Origin: Rhizobium sp. P40RR-XXII
GTDB lineage: Bacteria > Pseudomonadota > Alphaproteobacteria > Rhizobiales > Rhizobiaceae
DNA: 64,000 nucleotides
Direction of reading: 5' to 3'
NCBI RefSeq assembly: GCF_012641405.1
Contig: NZ_JABAII010000012.1
Location: 1-64,000, forward strand
Part shown: piece after piece, positions 41,336 through 49,517 of the stretch
How positions within the stretch are numbered: position 1 is the first letter of the stretch
How the letters are laid out: every line of letters starts with the position of its first letter
Translations under genes and position numbers: made by a program
Notes under the pieces: model-generated
Databases searched by the model: none
Told to the model about the DNA's origin: nothing
Seen by the model: the letters and a program-made list of their open reading frames with translations, nothing else

Positions 41336-42838
41336 TTATTGGAACGCCGTTTCGAAGAAGCTGCGCAGCTTGCGCGAATGCAGCGCTTCCGGCGGCATCG
41401 CGGCTAGCTTCTGGATGGCGCGGATGCCGATCTGCAGATGCTGGTTCACCTGCGTGCGGTAGAAGGCGGTCGCCATGCCCGGCAGCTTCAGCTCGCCGTG
41501 CAGTGGCTTATCCGAAACGCAGAGAAGCGTGCCGTAGGGAACACGGAAGCGGAAGCCGTTGGCGGCGATCGTTGCCGATTCCATATCGAGTGCGACCGCG
41601 CGAGCCTGGGACAGCCGCTTGACGGGGCCGGCCTGATCGCGCAGTTCCCAGTTGCGGTTGTCGATGGTGCCGACGGTGCCCGTGCGCATGATGCGCTTCA
41701 GCTCGAAACCCTCGTAGCCGGTGATCTCGGCAACGGCCGCTTCCAGTGCCACCTGCACTTCGGCGAGCGCTGGGATCGGCACCCAGACCGGCAAGTCGTC
41801 GTCGAGAACGTGATCCTCGCGCATATAGGCATGGGCGAGCACATAGTCGCCAAGCCGCTGGCTGTTGCGCAAGCCCGCGCAATGGCCGAGCATCAGCCAT
41901 GCATGCGGGCGCAGCACGGCAACATGGTCAGTGATCGTCTTGGCGTTGGAGGGACCGACGCCGATATTGATCATGGTGATGCCGGCATGTCCCTTCTTCT
42001 TTAGATGGTAGGCTGGCATCTGCGGCAGCCGCGGCGGCGTGGTGTCGCCTTCCGGATGGCTTGAGCCGGCCAGTGTGATGATGTTGCCGGGCTCGACGAA
42101 GGCCGTATAGCCGTCGCCGCCCTTGACCATCACGTCGCGCGCCCAATTGCAGAATTCGTCGATATAGAACTGGTAGTTCGTGAACAGCACGAAATTCTGG
42201 AAATGTGCCGCACTGGTCGCGGTGTAGTGGGCGAGGCGGGCCAGCGAATAGTCGATGCGCTGCGCGGTAAAAGGTGCAAGCGGCGAGGGCTCGCCCGGCG
42301 GCGGAATATATTCGCCATTGGCGATCTCGTCGTCTGTCGTGTTCAGGTCCGGCGTATCGAAGAGGTCACGCAGCGGAATATCCTCGAAGATGGCCGCGGA
42401 AGCCTCGACATGCGCACCCTCGCCGAATGCGAAGTGCAGCGGGATCGGCGTATTCGATTCCGAGACGACCACAGGCACATTGTGGCTGCGCATCAGGAGC
42501 GTCAGTTGCTCCTTGAGATAATGCTTGAAAAGCTGCGGGCGCGTGATGGTCGTCGTATAGACGCCGGGCGCCGTGACATGGCCGTAGGAGAGACGCGAAT
42601 CGACATGGCCGAAGCTGGTCGTCTCGATGCTGACCTGCGGATAGAAGGCGCGGTAGCGCGCCGTGATCGGCGCGCCCTTGGCAAGCTTGGTGAAATTGTC
42701 GATCAGGAACGCCGTATTGCGCTCGTAAAGCTCCGTCAGCGCCTCGACGGCTTTAGCCGGATCATCGAAGGTCCGCGGCTGGAACGGGCTGGGGGAGGAG
42801 ATGTCGAGAGGTGAAAAGGGAGAGATTCTGTTGCTCAT
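41336..42838 (-). CDS. amn: AMP nucleosidase
   Basis: A 500-residue cytoplasmic enzyme that hydrolyses AMP to adenine and ribose 5-phosphate, controlling adenylate pools. It has the AMNp_N domain (about 20-190, with YRAFYPQVSIETTSFGHVDSR) followed by a phosphorylase-fold catalytic domain (about 250-480) with VGPSNAKTITDHVAVLRPH and the phosphorylase-type MESATIAANGFRFRVPYG region. Length matches E. coli Amn (484). It starts at ATG 42838 with the next gene on the far side of a 120-bp gap, and is monocistronic. Confidence 0.95.
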   Translation of the reverse strand: MSNRISPFSPLDISSPSPFQPRTFDDPAKAVEALTELYERNTAFLIDNFTKLAKGAPITARYRAFYPQVSIETTSFGHVDSRLSYGHVTAPGVYTTTITRPQLFKHYLKEQLTLLMRSHNVPVVVSESNTPIPLHFAFGEGAHVEASAAIFEDIPLRDLFDTPDLNTTDDEIANGEYIPPPGEPSPLAPFTAQRIDYSLARLAHYTATSAAHFQNFVLFTNYQFYIDEFCNWARDVMVKGGDGYTAFVEPGNIITLAGSSHPEGDTTPPRLPQMPAYHLKKKGHAGITMINIGVGPSNAKTITDHVAVLRPHAWLMLGHCAGLRNSQRLGDYVLAHAYMREDHVLDDDLPVWVPIPALAEVQVALEAAVAEITGYEGFELKRIMRTGTVGTIDNRNWELRDQAGPVKRLSQARAVALDMESATIAANGFRFRVPYGTLLCVSDKPLHGELKLPGMATAFYRTQVNQHLQIGIRAIQKLAAMPPEALHSRKLRSFFETAFQ

Positions 42839-42957
42839 GAGCCATTATAGAGTGTCGTTGGTTACAAGCAAACGACGTCGCAAGAGGTGGCTCGGATTCT
42901 CGCAGCTATTTTTGCAGCCGCCTCAAGGCCTGCGCGGGATCGTCGCGCAGGCATTCG

Positions 42958-43134
42958 TCATTGCACCGTCGTGCAATAAGGCGTGCCGGTCTCCACGCAG
43001 GTGAAGCTTGCACCGAAATGCGACTGCGCTCCGCTGCGGCCGGCGTGTTCGACCGCAACCGAGAAGCTGAACGCAAAGATGGCGGCAAACAGCATAATGA
43101 TGACGAAACGCCGTGCCATGATGATCGAGTCCAT
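42958..43134 (-). CDS. Small secreted protein of 58 residues
   Basis: Read directly from the sequence on the minus strand: MDSIIMARRFVIIMLFAAIF is followed by AFSFSVAVEHAGRSGA and ends FTCVETGTPYCTTVQ. The first 28 residues are a signal peptide or anchor (basic start, hydrophobic core). The mature part is about 30 residues with two cysteines (Cys46, Cys54) that could form a disulfide. Start is ATG 43134 or the in-frame ATG 43119; AAGGAC precedes the first. The surroundings (42839-42957 and 43135-43280) contain no other gene. I do not recognise a family. Confidence 0.6.
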   Translation of the reverse strand: MDSIIMARRFVIIMLFAAIFAFSFSVAVEHAGRSGAQSHFGASFTCVETGTPYCTTVQ

Positions 43135-43280
43135 GTCCTTGGCCCTACCCGTGCCCTATACTGGACACCGTTTTGCCATGGTCAGGCTGAACAGGTGCTG
43201 AGATACCGGTTCATCCGGCGTTCATAAATATTGCCGGTCTCGAATTGTCGCCAGGGTCTCTCCATAGGCAAACAAGAAGA

Positions 43281-43307
43281 GGCCTGCCGACCAGTGGCGG
43301 GCAGGCC
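43281..43307 (-). terminator. Terminator after the DUF2147 gene
   Basis: An 8-bp stem GGCCTGCC / GGCAGGCC with an 11-base loop, 31 bases after the gene's stop on the minus strand and followed by TCTTCTTGTTTG. Confidence 0.65.
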
Positions 43308-43337
43308 GATAATGTTTCCTGGATAGAAAAGTGCCTT

Positions 43338-43676
43338 TTATAGCCTCGTCCAGGTCTGCGACTTGCAGAATATCTTGAGAACGCAGCCCCTCATCTTGAC
43401 GCTATTGCCGCTCACGGTGCCGGAGCCGCTATAGGTCTTGTTTTCGGAAGGGTCGGTGAGTTCGCCGGTATAGCTGGCGCCTTTGCCCTGCATCCTGCCG
43501 ATCTGCTTGCCGGCATATTTTCCGGTCTTCAGCGTCACGCAATAGCTGTCCGCACAAGGCGCAATGGCGGCGGTATCGCCCTCGACTGTTTTCCAGTTGC
43601 CGACGATCGGCTCTTCGGCAAAGGCCGCACTCGCGCTCACGAGCAGTGCGGCAGCAAGAATGGTGGCACGGATCAT
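43338..43676 (-). CDS. DUF2147-like secreted protein
   Basis: A 112-residue exported protein: signal peptide (about 1-20, ending ASAAFA) then a mature domain beginning EEPIVGNWKTVEG with a beta-barrel-like pattern (GKYAGKQIGRMQGKGASYTG, ENKTYSGSGTVSGNSV). Several cysteines (CADSYC, GCVLKIFC) suggest disulfides. The family is periplasmic and of unknown function; WKT(x)EG openings are typical of DUF2147. It has its own terminator and probably its own promoter. Its molecular role is unassigned. Confidence 0.75.
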   Translation of the reverse strand: MIRATILAAALLVSASAAFAEEPIVGNWKTVEGDTAAIAPCADSYCVTLKTGKYAGKQIGRMQGKGASYTGELTDPSENKTYSGSGTVSGNSVKMRGCVLKIFCKSQTWTRL

Positions 43677-44147
43677 GGTGTTATTATTCCTCCCCCCAAG
43701 GTGCCATCCGGCTCCATGGCCGGGAACGTGGCGAGATTATCTAACGCGAACGTAAAGGTAAATATGGTTTTCGGTGCGGAAAAACTGCGATCCCGCCGGC
43801 TGTCCACGCTTCATCAAAATACGGCATCGGACTGAACTGCGCTCATTTTGTGGTGAAGGAAGGGTTTAAATCCAAATCCTAACGGAAGGTTAAGCTCGCC
43901 CGAAAATCCTTAATTTGCAAGGGAAGCGATGTTTAACAAAATCCCAAGTTTACCAAGCGTTTGCACTTTGTTTGCATCGAATTAATCATGCATTTTAGGC
44001 GTTTTTTGAAAGCCGTCTGCGATAGTGAAGCCATCAAACGAGCGGGGCAAACCCGCCGGCCGGAAGAACCGGAAAGCCGCGAACGACGGCAAGGCTCGGA
44101 CGGAAAGCAGGGCAGATACGAACGGAAGTAAAACAGGGATAAAAGCA
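43677..44147. other. AT-rich intergenic region before the Sel1-like gene
   Basis: About 470 bp with no convincing gene. It contains CTAA-N7-TTAA at 43879-43893, one mismatch from the CtrA consensus, but such near-matches are not rare in AT-rich DNA. A run of 43920-43990 is AT-rich and probably holds the promoter of the 44148 gene. Confidence 0.4.
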
Positions 44148-44411
44148 ATGGCACGCTTCGAAATGACGACGTCTGGAAATGCCATGATGGGTGGTAACAG
44201 CGCCGATGCCCTTTGCGAACTGGGCGTGAACTACGCGACCGGCAGGGGCTGCACCGCGGACCTCGTTGCCGCCCACAAATGGTTGAATATCGCAGCCATC
44301 CGTGGCAGCGAGCGCGCCGCCGAGCTTCGTGCCGACGTCGCCGCGACCTTGACCAAGATGCAGCTCGCCGCAGCGCTGCGCGCCGCCCGCGAGTGGATGA
44401 CCACGCACTGA
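44148..44411 (+). CDS. Small Sel1-like repeat protein
   Basis: An 87-residue protein, MARFEMTTSGNAMMGGNSAD, then one Sel1-type repeat: ALCELGVNYATGRGCTADLVAAHKWLNIAAIRGSERAAELR has the A-x2-LG-x-x-Y-x2-G-x(5)-D-x2-A-x2-W-x3-A-A pattern of a TPR-like hairpin. A C-terminal amphipathic helix follows (ALRAAREWMTTH). Such single-repeat proteins are usually cytoplasmic adaptors in alphaproteobacteria. ATG 44148 is used because the upstream ORF extension (to 44025) is Lys/Arg/Asn-rich and lacks homology-like pattern. No membrane span. Function unknown. Confidence 0.8.
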   Translation: MARFEMTTSGNAMMGGNSADALCELGVNYATGRGCTADLVAAHKWLNIAAIRGSERAAELRADVAATLTKMQLAAALRAAREWMTTH

Positions 44412-44496
44412 GGCGTGCCGCAAACAATACAACGTACTGACTGATCTCGAAGGAGGGGATGTCGGCGGTCGAAGGAGAGGCGAGCGCCGAAATGAT

Positions 44497-44543
44497 GAAA
44501 ACCGCGACCGGCCGGGACAAGGCAGGCGCGGTTTCGTCGTTTT
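44497..44543 (+). terminator. Possible terminator downstream of the Sel1-like gene
   Basis: GAAAACCGCG and CGCGGTTTC can pair across a 20-base loop, followed by TCGTCGTTTT. The loop is long, so confidence is moderate to low. Confidence 0.4.
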
Positions 44544-44591
44544 AGAGCAATTCCCGGAAAAGTGCGCAGCGGTTTTCCGTCCGGAATTGCG
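44544..44591. repeat. RIME-like left-module copy
   Basis: AGAGCAATTCCCGGAAAAGT ... GGTTTTCCGTCCGGAATTGC forms the same palindrome as at 54668 but the right module (AGAGCGGTTC) is absent. It lies between the Sel1-like gene and the aminotransferase. Confidence 0.75.
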
Positions 44592-44634
44592 TGAGAATAT
44601 CGACGTGGAGCGATTCCGCGAAACGCTTCACGCC

Positions 44635-45747
44635 TCAGCCGATCGCCTTCAGCACTTTCGGCAGCGCCTCGGCCAGCAGGTCCAGATCCTGTTTGGGGCC
44701 AACGCTGATACGGATGCAGCGATTGAGCGGCGCAACGCCCGGCATGCGGATGAAGACGCCGTGCTGGATCAGCCCGTCGACGATCGCGCGCGCATAGGTG
44801 CCGTCCCGACCGCAATCGATAGCGACGAAGTTGGTGGCGGAGGTGAGCGGTAAAAGCCCGTTATCGCGGGCAATGGTGCCGATCTCCTCGCGCGCAGCGG
44901 CGATCTTGCCAACCACTTCTGTGAGATAGGCTTGATCTTTCAGCGCGGCCAGAGCCGCCACCGTTGCAAGCCTGTTCATGCCGAAATGGTTGCGGATCTT
45001 GTCGAAGGCCAGCACCGTCTCCGGCGTGCCTATGGCATAGCCGACGCGGGCGCCGGCGAGGCCATAGGCCTTGGAGAAGGTGCGGGTGCGGAGCACATTC
45101 GGCAGGTCGATCAGGTCAGAAATATCAGGCAGCGAGCTTGCGGGACCGGTCTCGCTATAGGCTTCGTCAAGGACCAGCAGGCAGCTTTCCGGCAGGGCGC
45201 GGGCAAAGGCGACGATCCTGTCCGCCTCCCACCAGCTTCCCATCGGATTGTCGGGATTGGCGAAATAGACGAGCGGCGCATTTTCGCGCTTCACCGCGTC
45301 GAGCAATCCATCGAGATCCTCGCGATCATTGACGTAAGGTGCGGTAACCAGGCGGCCGCCAAAGCCGGCGACATGGAAATTGAAGGTGGGATAGCCGCCG
45401 AGCGAGGTGACGACGGGCGTACCCGGTTCGATGACCATGCGGGCGATCAGGCCAAGCAGACTGTCGATGCCTTCACCGACGGCGATATTGGCGGATTGAA
45501 CGCCGAGATGCGCCGCAAGCGCATGCTTCAGCTCGAAATTTTCCGGATCGTTGTACATCCAGATATCGCCGGCCCGCTCGCGCATGGCTGACAAGACCGA
45601 GGGCGCAGGCCCGAAGCCGTTCTCATTGGCGCCGATGCGCGCCTTGACGCCGAGGCCACGCTGGCGCTCCAGCGCTTCGGGGCCGACGAATGGAACGGTG
45701 GAGGGAAGGGCGCTGATCAGCGGCGTGAAGCGCGAGAAGGCGGACAT
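44635..45747 (-). CDS. Class I/II PLP aminotransferase, HisC-like
   Basis: A 370-residue fold-type I aminotransferase annotated as histidinol-phosphate aminotransferase-like. It has GPEALERQRGLGVKARIGANENGFGPAPS near the N terminus, YFANPDNPMGSWWEADRIVAFAR, LLVLDEAYSETGP, and the Schiff-base lysine in RTFSKAYGLAGARVGYAIG. ATG 45747 begins MSAFSRFTPLI; the longer reading to 45945 runs through the divergent promoter. It is not with his genes, so the substrate could be another aromatic or histidinol-type amino acid. Divergent from the chromate genes. Confidence 0.85.
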   Translation of the reverse strand: MSAFSRFTPLISALPSTVPFVGPEALERQRGLGVKARIGANENGFGPAPSVLSAMRERAGDIWMYNDPENFELKHALAAHLGVQSANIAVGEGIDSLLGLIARMVIEPGTPVVTSLGGYPTFNFHVAGFGGRLVTAPYVNDREDLDGLLDAVKRENAPLVYFANPDNPMGSWWEADRIVAFARALPESCLLVLDEAYSETGPASSLPDISDLIDLPNVLRTRTFSKAYGLAGARVGYAIGTPETVLAFDKIRNHFGMNRLATVAALAALKDQAYLTEVVGKIAAAREEIGTIARDNGLLPLTSATNFVAIDCGRDGTYARAIVDGLIQHGVFIRMPGVAPLNRCIRISVGPKQDLDLLAEALPKVLKAIG

Positions 45748-45913
45748 GCTGGCTTGTTTTCCCGAATTCAGTTGCAAGGCGCCGCAGAATAGACCCTCGG
45801 TGGGCCGTTGCAAGAGCGGAAGACGCTGCTTCCGGATTGCTCCAACGGTGGTCATCTGTTCCGGTTGCTTTTGACATTTGCCAGATCGCGCTTGCCCCAA
45901 TTCAACAGCTCGC

Positions 45914-45968
45914 TTGACAGAAATTCGGCCCGCGCGCATATACATTCTATGGGGTTGCGATCACCCCA
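45914..45968 (+). promoter_or_regulatory. Candidate promoter and operator of the chromate resistance operon
   Basis: TTGACA (45914-45919), 17 bases, then CATATA (45937-45942) form a sigma-70-like promoter. Immediately after, TGGGGT-N7-ACCCCA (45950-45968) is an inverted repeat overlapping the likely transcription start, a plausible operator for a chromate-responsive regulator. The chrB-type gene starts at 46025. Confidence 0.5.
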
Positions 45969-46024
45969 CGAGGCGACATGCCGAAGAATCGCGTCCATTG
46001 AACCGAACACCGGAGGGACGCGTT

Positions 46025-46837
46025 ATGCCGTCATTTCTCGAAATTTCATCGGAAAAACTCAACCGCATCATCGGCACGCCGAATGCGCCCGCCATCATCG
46101 ACGTGCGCACCGACGACGACTTTGCCAGCGACCCGAGGCTCGTACCTGGTTCCATTCGCCGAAACTATAAAGATTTGGGGAATTGGGCCGGCGACATTGG
46201 TGGCCCTGCCGTCATCGTGTGCCAAGGTGGCCTCAAGCTCAGCCATGGTGTTGCGGCCTATCTCCGGCAGGAGGGAACGCCGGCCGAAGTGCTGGAAGGT
46301 GGTTTCGAAGCATGGATACGCTCCGGTGGCGCGGCGGTGCCGAACGAGAAGCTGCCGCAGCGCAATCTGCAGGGGCGGACCGTCTGGGTCACCCGCTCGC
46401 GGCCGAAGATCGACCGTATCGCTTGCCCATGGCTGATCCGCCGCTTCGTCGATCCTTCGGCTGTTTTTCTATTCGTTCCGACCTCCGAGGTTTCCATGGT
46501 CGGAGATCGTTTCGGCGCGACGCCCTTCGACATAGAGCAGGTGTTCTGGAGCCACCGAGGAGAATTCTGCACCTTCGATGTCATGATCGAGGAATTTGGG
46601 CTTACCTCGGAACCTTTGTCGCGGCTGGCGACGATCGTGCGTGGCGCAGATACAGCTCGCCCGGATTTGGCGCCGGAAGTGCCTGGATTGCTTGCCGCCT
46701 CGCTTGGCCTGTCGCGGATGTTCAACGACGACCTGGAGCAGCTAGACGCCGGTATGCTCCTCTACGATGCCTTCTACCGCTGGTGCCGCGACGCCACCGA
46801 CGAGACCCACAATTGGCCGAGCCAAAAGCGGGCATAG
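46025..46837 (+). CDS. chrB: Rhodanese-ChrB fusion protein, chromate resistance
   Basis: A 270-residue protein: an N-terminal rhodanese-like domain (about 1-105, IIDVRTDDDF, active-site-type Cys in VIVCQGGLKL) joined to the ChrB C-terminal domain (about 115-265, with VTRSRPKIDRIACPWLIRRFVDPSAVF and TFDVMIEEFGL). ChrB-type proteins respond to chromate and help the ChrA exporter. Compared with classic ChrB regulators the N-terminal helix-turn-helix is replaced by rhodanese, so a regulatory role is less certain. ATG 46025 follows GGAGGG. The exporter gene starts 5 bases later. Confidence 0.88.
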   Translation: MPSFLEISSEKLNRIIGTPNAPAIIDVRTDDDFASDPRLVPGSIRRNYKDLGNWAGDIGGPAVIVCQGGLKLSHGVAAYLRQEGTPAEVLEGGFEAWIRSGGAAVPNEKLPQRNLQGRTVWVTRSRPKIDRIACPWLIRRFVDPSAVFLFVPTSEVSMVGDRFGATPFDIEQVFWSHRGEFCTFDVMIEEFGLTSEPLSRLATIVRGADTARPDLAPEVPGLLAASLGLSRMFNDDLEQLDAGMLLYDAFYRWCRDATDETHNWPSQKRA

Positions 46838-46841
46838 TGAG

Positions 46842-48245
46842 ATGACGGAGTTCGTCAAAGAAGGCAGCGCTCCGGCGAGTGCGACTTCGCACGGCGTTTC
46901 CCTTGCGGAGGCGACCAAGGTCTGGGCGAGAGTGGCGGCGCTGAGCTTCGGCGGTCCCGCCGGGCAAATAGCCGTCATGCACCGCATCGTCGTCGACGAG
47001 AAGCGCTGGATCGGCGAACACAGGTTTCTCCACGCTTTGAGCTACTGCATGCTTCTGCCGGGGCCGGAGGCACACCAGCTCGCGATCTATATCGGCTGGC
47101 TAATGCACCGGACGGTTGGTGGCCTTATTGCCGGGGTTTTCTTTGTGCTTCCGGGTTTCGTCTCGATCCTGGTGCTGAGTTACATCTATGCAGCTTTCGG
47201 CAACGTCACCTTCATCGAGGGACTCTTCTTCGGCCTGAAGGCGGCGGTACTCGCCGTCGTTCTACAGGCCGTCTTCCGTATTGGAAGCCGAGCATTGAAG
47301 AACGGCGTGATGTTGGCAATTGCCGGCATTGCCTTCGTCGCGATCTTCTTCTTCCGGGTTCCGTTCCCGCTGATCATTCTTGCAGCCGCCCTTGTCGGAT
47401 TTCTCGCCGGACGGTCCGGATCAGCATTGTTCAAGCTTGGCGGCGGGCACAAGGCAGGTGCGGGCGCGGCTCTCGACGACAAGGATTCGCTGCTGGGGGA
47501 GGGAACGCCTTTTCATGCGCATCCGAACCTCACATGGTCCATGAAGATTTCAGCCATATTGGTAGCGCTTTGGCTTCTTCCGGTGGCGACCCTGCTGATC
47601 ACCCTCGGCGCGGATAACGTGTTCTCAAGGATCGCGGTGTTCTTCAGCCAGATGGCGGTTGTCACGTTCGGCGGAGCTTATGCCGTCCTTGCCTATGTGG
47701 CTCAGGAAGCAGTTCAGAATTTCGGTTGGCTGAAGCCTGGCGAGATGCTGGACGGCCTCGGCATGGCGGAGACCACACCAGGCCCGCTGATCATGGTCGT
47801 GCAGTTCGTCGGCTTCATGGCGGCATTTCGCGAGCCTGGCGCGCTCAATCCGATGACCGCGGCAACATTCGCAGCGATACTAACCACTTGGGTGACGTTC
47901 CTGCCCAGTTTTGTCTGGATATTCCTTGGCGCACCGTTCATCGAAAAAATGCGTGGCAATCTCGCCTTGACGGGCGCGATGTCGGCGATCACGGCCGCGG
48001 TCGTGGGGGTCATTCTCAATCTTGCGATCTGGTTGGCACTCCACGTACTCTTCCGTCAGGTCGATGAGCACGTCTTCGGTCCGCTGGTCGTCGAAGTGCC
48101 CGAATTCTTCTCCATCGACACGGCATCCCTTGTTCTCACGGTCGCCGCAGTCATCTTGTTGCTCAGGGCGAAGATATCCGTGGTTCCGACGCTCGGCCTG
48201 TGTGCATTGGGCGGAATTCTATGGACTCTTGGATCGACGATCTAG
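46842..48245 (+). CDS. chrA: Chromate transporter ChrA
   Basis: A 467-residue inner-membrane exporter of the CHR family, proton-coupled, removing chromate (and perhaps sulfate-like oxyanions). It contains both CHR domains, about residues 15-210 and 250-420, each with the family's FGGPAGQIAVMHR and TFGGAYAVLAYVAQEAV signatures. About 10-11 spans are predicted. ATG 46842 begins MTEFVKEGSA. It forms a two-gene operon with the rhodanese-ChrB protein, with 4 bases between the genes. Substrate specificity is inferred from family. Confidence 0.93.
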   Translation: MTEFVKEGSAPASATSHGVSLAEATKVWARVAALSFGGPAGQIAVMHRIVVDEKRWIGEHRFLHALSYCMLLPGPEAHQLAIYIGWLMHRTVGGLIAGVFFVLPGFVSILVLSYIYAAFGNVTFIEGLFFGLKAAVLAVVLQAVFRIGSRALKNGVMLAIAGIAFVAIFFFRVPFPLIILAAALVGFLAGRSGSALFKLGGGHKAGAGAALDDKDSLLGEGTPFHAHPNLTWSMKISAILVALWLLPVATLLITLGADNVFSRIAVFFSQMAVVTFGGAYAVLAYVAQEAVQNFGWLKPGEMLDGLGMAETTPGPLIMVVQFVGFMAAFREPGALNPMTAATFAAILTTWVTFLPSFVWIFLGAPFIEKMRGNLALTGAMSAITAAVVGVILNLAIWLALHVLFRQVDEHVFGPLVVEVPEFFSIDTASLVLTVAAVILLLRAKISVVPTLGLCALGGILWTLGSTI

Positions 48246-48306
48246 GTTCTAATATCCGCTTAAAGTCGAATGCAGCCATCGGCGGCATTCTCAGGTCTTG
48301 CAGAAT

Positions 48307-48699
48307 TTATACCGATTGCCTCTTGCCACGCGCAGCCAGCGCTTCGGCATTGCCGATCATGAAATCGGCGCGCACGACGCGGCGCAGCGTTTCCGGTTCG
48401 ATCAGGTTGATGAAGCGGACATGGACGCGGTTTTCGTTGCGGCTCACCTCGGCGCAGGCGATGCGGTAGGCGAGACCGAGAATGTTCAGATAGTAGTGGC
48501 TCGGCAGCCCGACGGTCGTGGCGACGGTAAAGCTGGCGCCGCCGCGCGAGATGTCGGTGATCTCAGCGCTGCGCACGGAAATGCCGGTCAGACAGGGACG
48601 AACCGCCACGAGACGCGCCGGCCTCTGAACGTAGAAACGTTCCCAGCTTCGTTCGTAGACCTCGGATTTGACTTTCGCCAGATGGGTTGCGCGAAGCAT
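48307..48699 (-). CDS. PilZ-domain protein
   Basis: A 130-residue cytoplasmic protein with a PilZ c-di-GMP-binding domain. RPARLVAVRPC near residue 30 resembles the Rxxx R motif (here R-P-A-R) and DISRGGASFTV provides the D/NxSxxG motif. It would bind c-di-GMP and modulate a partner in motility or polysaccharide production. ATG 48699 is used because AGGGA is six bases upstream; ATG 48705 would leave no spacing. It stands alone with no obvious partner. Downstream is the chromate operon, convergent. Confidence 0.88.
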   Translation of the reverse strand: MLRATHLAKVKSEVYERSWERFYVQRPARLVAVRPCLTGISVRSAEITDISRGGASFTVATTVGLPSHYYLNILGLAYRIACAEVSRNENRVHVRFINLIEPETLRRVVRADFMIGNAEALAARGKRQSV

Positions 48700-48705
48700 T
48701 GTCAT

Positions 48706-49014
48706 TCCCTGTTGAAGAACAGACCGAATTCATCTCGGTTACGACACGAACCTTGCACGGAGATTTTGCGGAAGCGTCAATTCCATTGGTAGAATTTTAA
48801 CGGGTTCGTCTTTTGTCTCGATTTGAACGCATCTTGACAGCAAATCCCGCTTCGATCATACGGATTGACGGTTCGAGGCGCCTGCCGCTCGCGGATGAAA
48901 ATCCAAGGTGAAGTCCTCGCAATTTTGGTCACAGCCATATAGGGCATGCTGACTGACGGTAATGCGAGCCCCGTTTCACGGTCGTAATTGCGTGCCTTAG
49001 CAAAGGCTGATCCT
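48706..49014. other. Intergenic region between PilZ gene and glyoxalase-related gene
   Basis: About 310 bp. I see no ORF, RNA gene or strong palindrome. Promoters of both flanking genes should lie here. Confidence 0.45.
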
Positions 49015-49452
49015 ATGACGACGACTTATCCGTCCATAGATGAATTGAAAGCTCAGGCCCGACGTCTGCGTCAGGCCATGGCCGAGCGCGGCAACGACAT
49101 GAGCCACAGCACGGCGCTGGAACTCATCGCCAAGCAGCATGGGCTGCGCGACTGGAACACGCTGTCGGCGCTTGCGGCAAAACCGAATGACGGGCCGGAT
49201 GCGCCCTTCGATGTCGGCTCCGCCATTCGCGGGCGCTATCTGAACAAGCCCTTCACGGGGAAGGTTCTGGCGATGTCGGCGAAATCTGGCGGGCTCTACA
49301 AGATCACTATCCATTTCGACGAACCGGTCGATGTGGTGGAGTTCGAGAGCTTCTCGGCATTCCGCCAGCGCATCAACGCCCAGGTCGATGCCGACGGCAT
49401 TTCGCCGCGCAAGACATCGAACGGCGTGCCCCATCTGGTTCTCGACATCTGA
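49015..49452 (+). CDS. Glyoxalase-superfamily-related protein (Glyoxalase_8 type)
   Basis: A 145-residue protein recognised by its N-terminal helix-rich segment: SIDELKAQARRLRQAMAERG followed by SHSTALELIAKQHGLRDWNTL, the pattern of PF20066-type proteins named as glyoxalase-superfamily members by association. The C-terminal half (about 60-140) is a beta domain with GKVLAMSAKSGGLYKITIHFDEPVDVV. No metal ligands of glyoxalase I are evident, so no enzymatic function is claimed. ATG 49015 with AAGGC upstream. It precedes a MATE gene by 65 bp. Confidence 0.75.
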   Translation: MTTTYPSIDELKAQARRLRQAMAERGNDMSHSTALELIAKQHGLRDWNTLSALAAKPNDGPDAPFDVGSAIRGRYLNKPFTGKVLAMSAKSGGLYKITIHFDEPVDVVEFESFSAFRQRINAQVDADGISPRKTSNGVPHLVLDI

Positions 49453-49517
49453 TATTCATCTTTCATCGACAGGCCGCTATCTCCGCCGATAGCGAGCATT
49501 CCCGTTCGGATTCCCCC

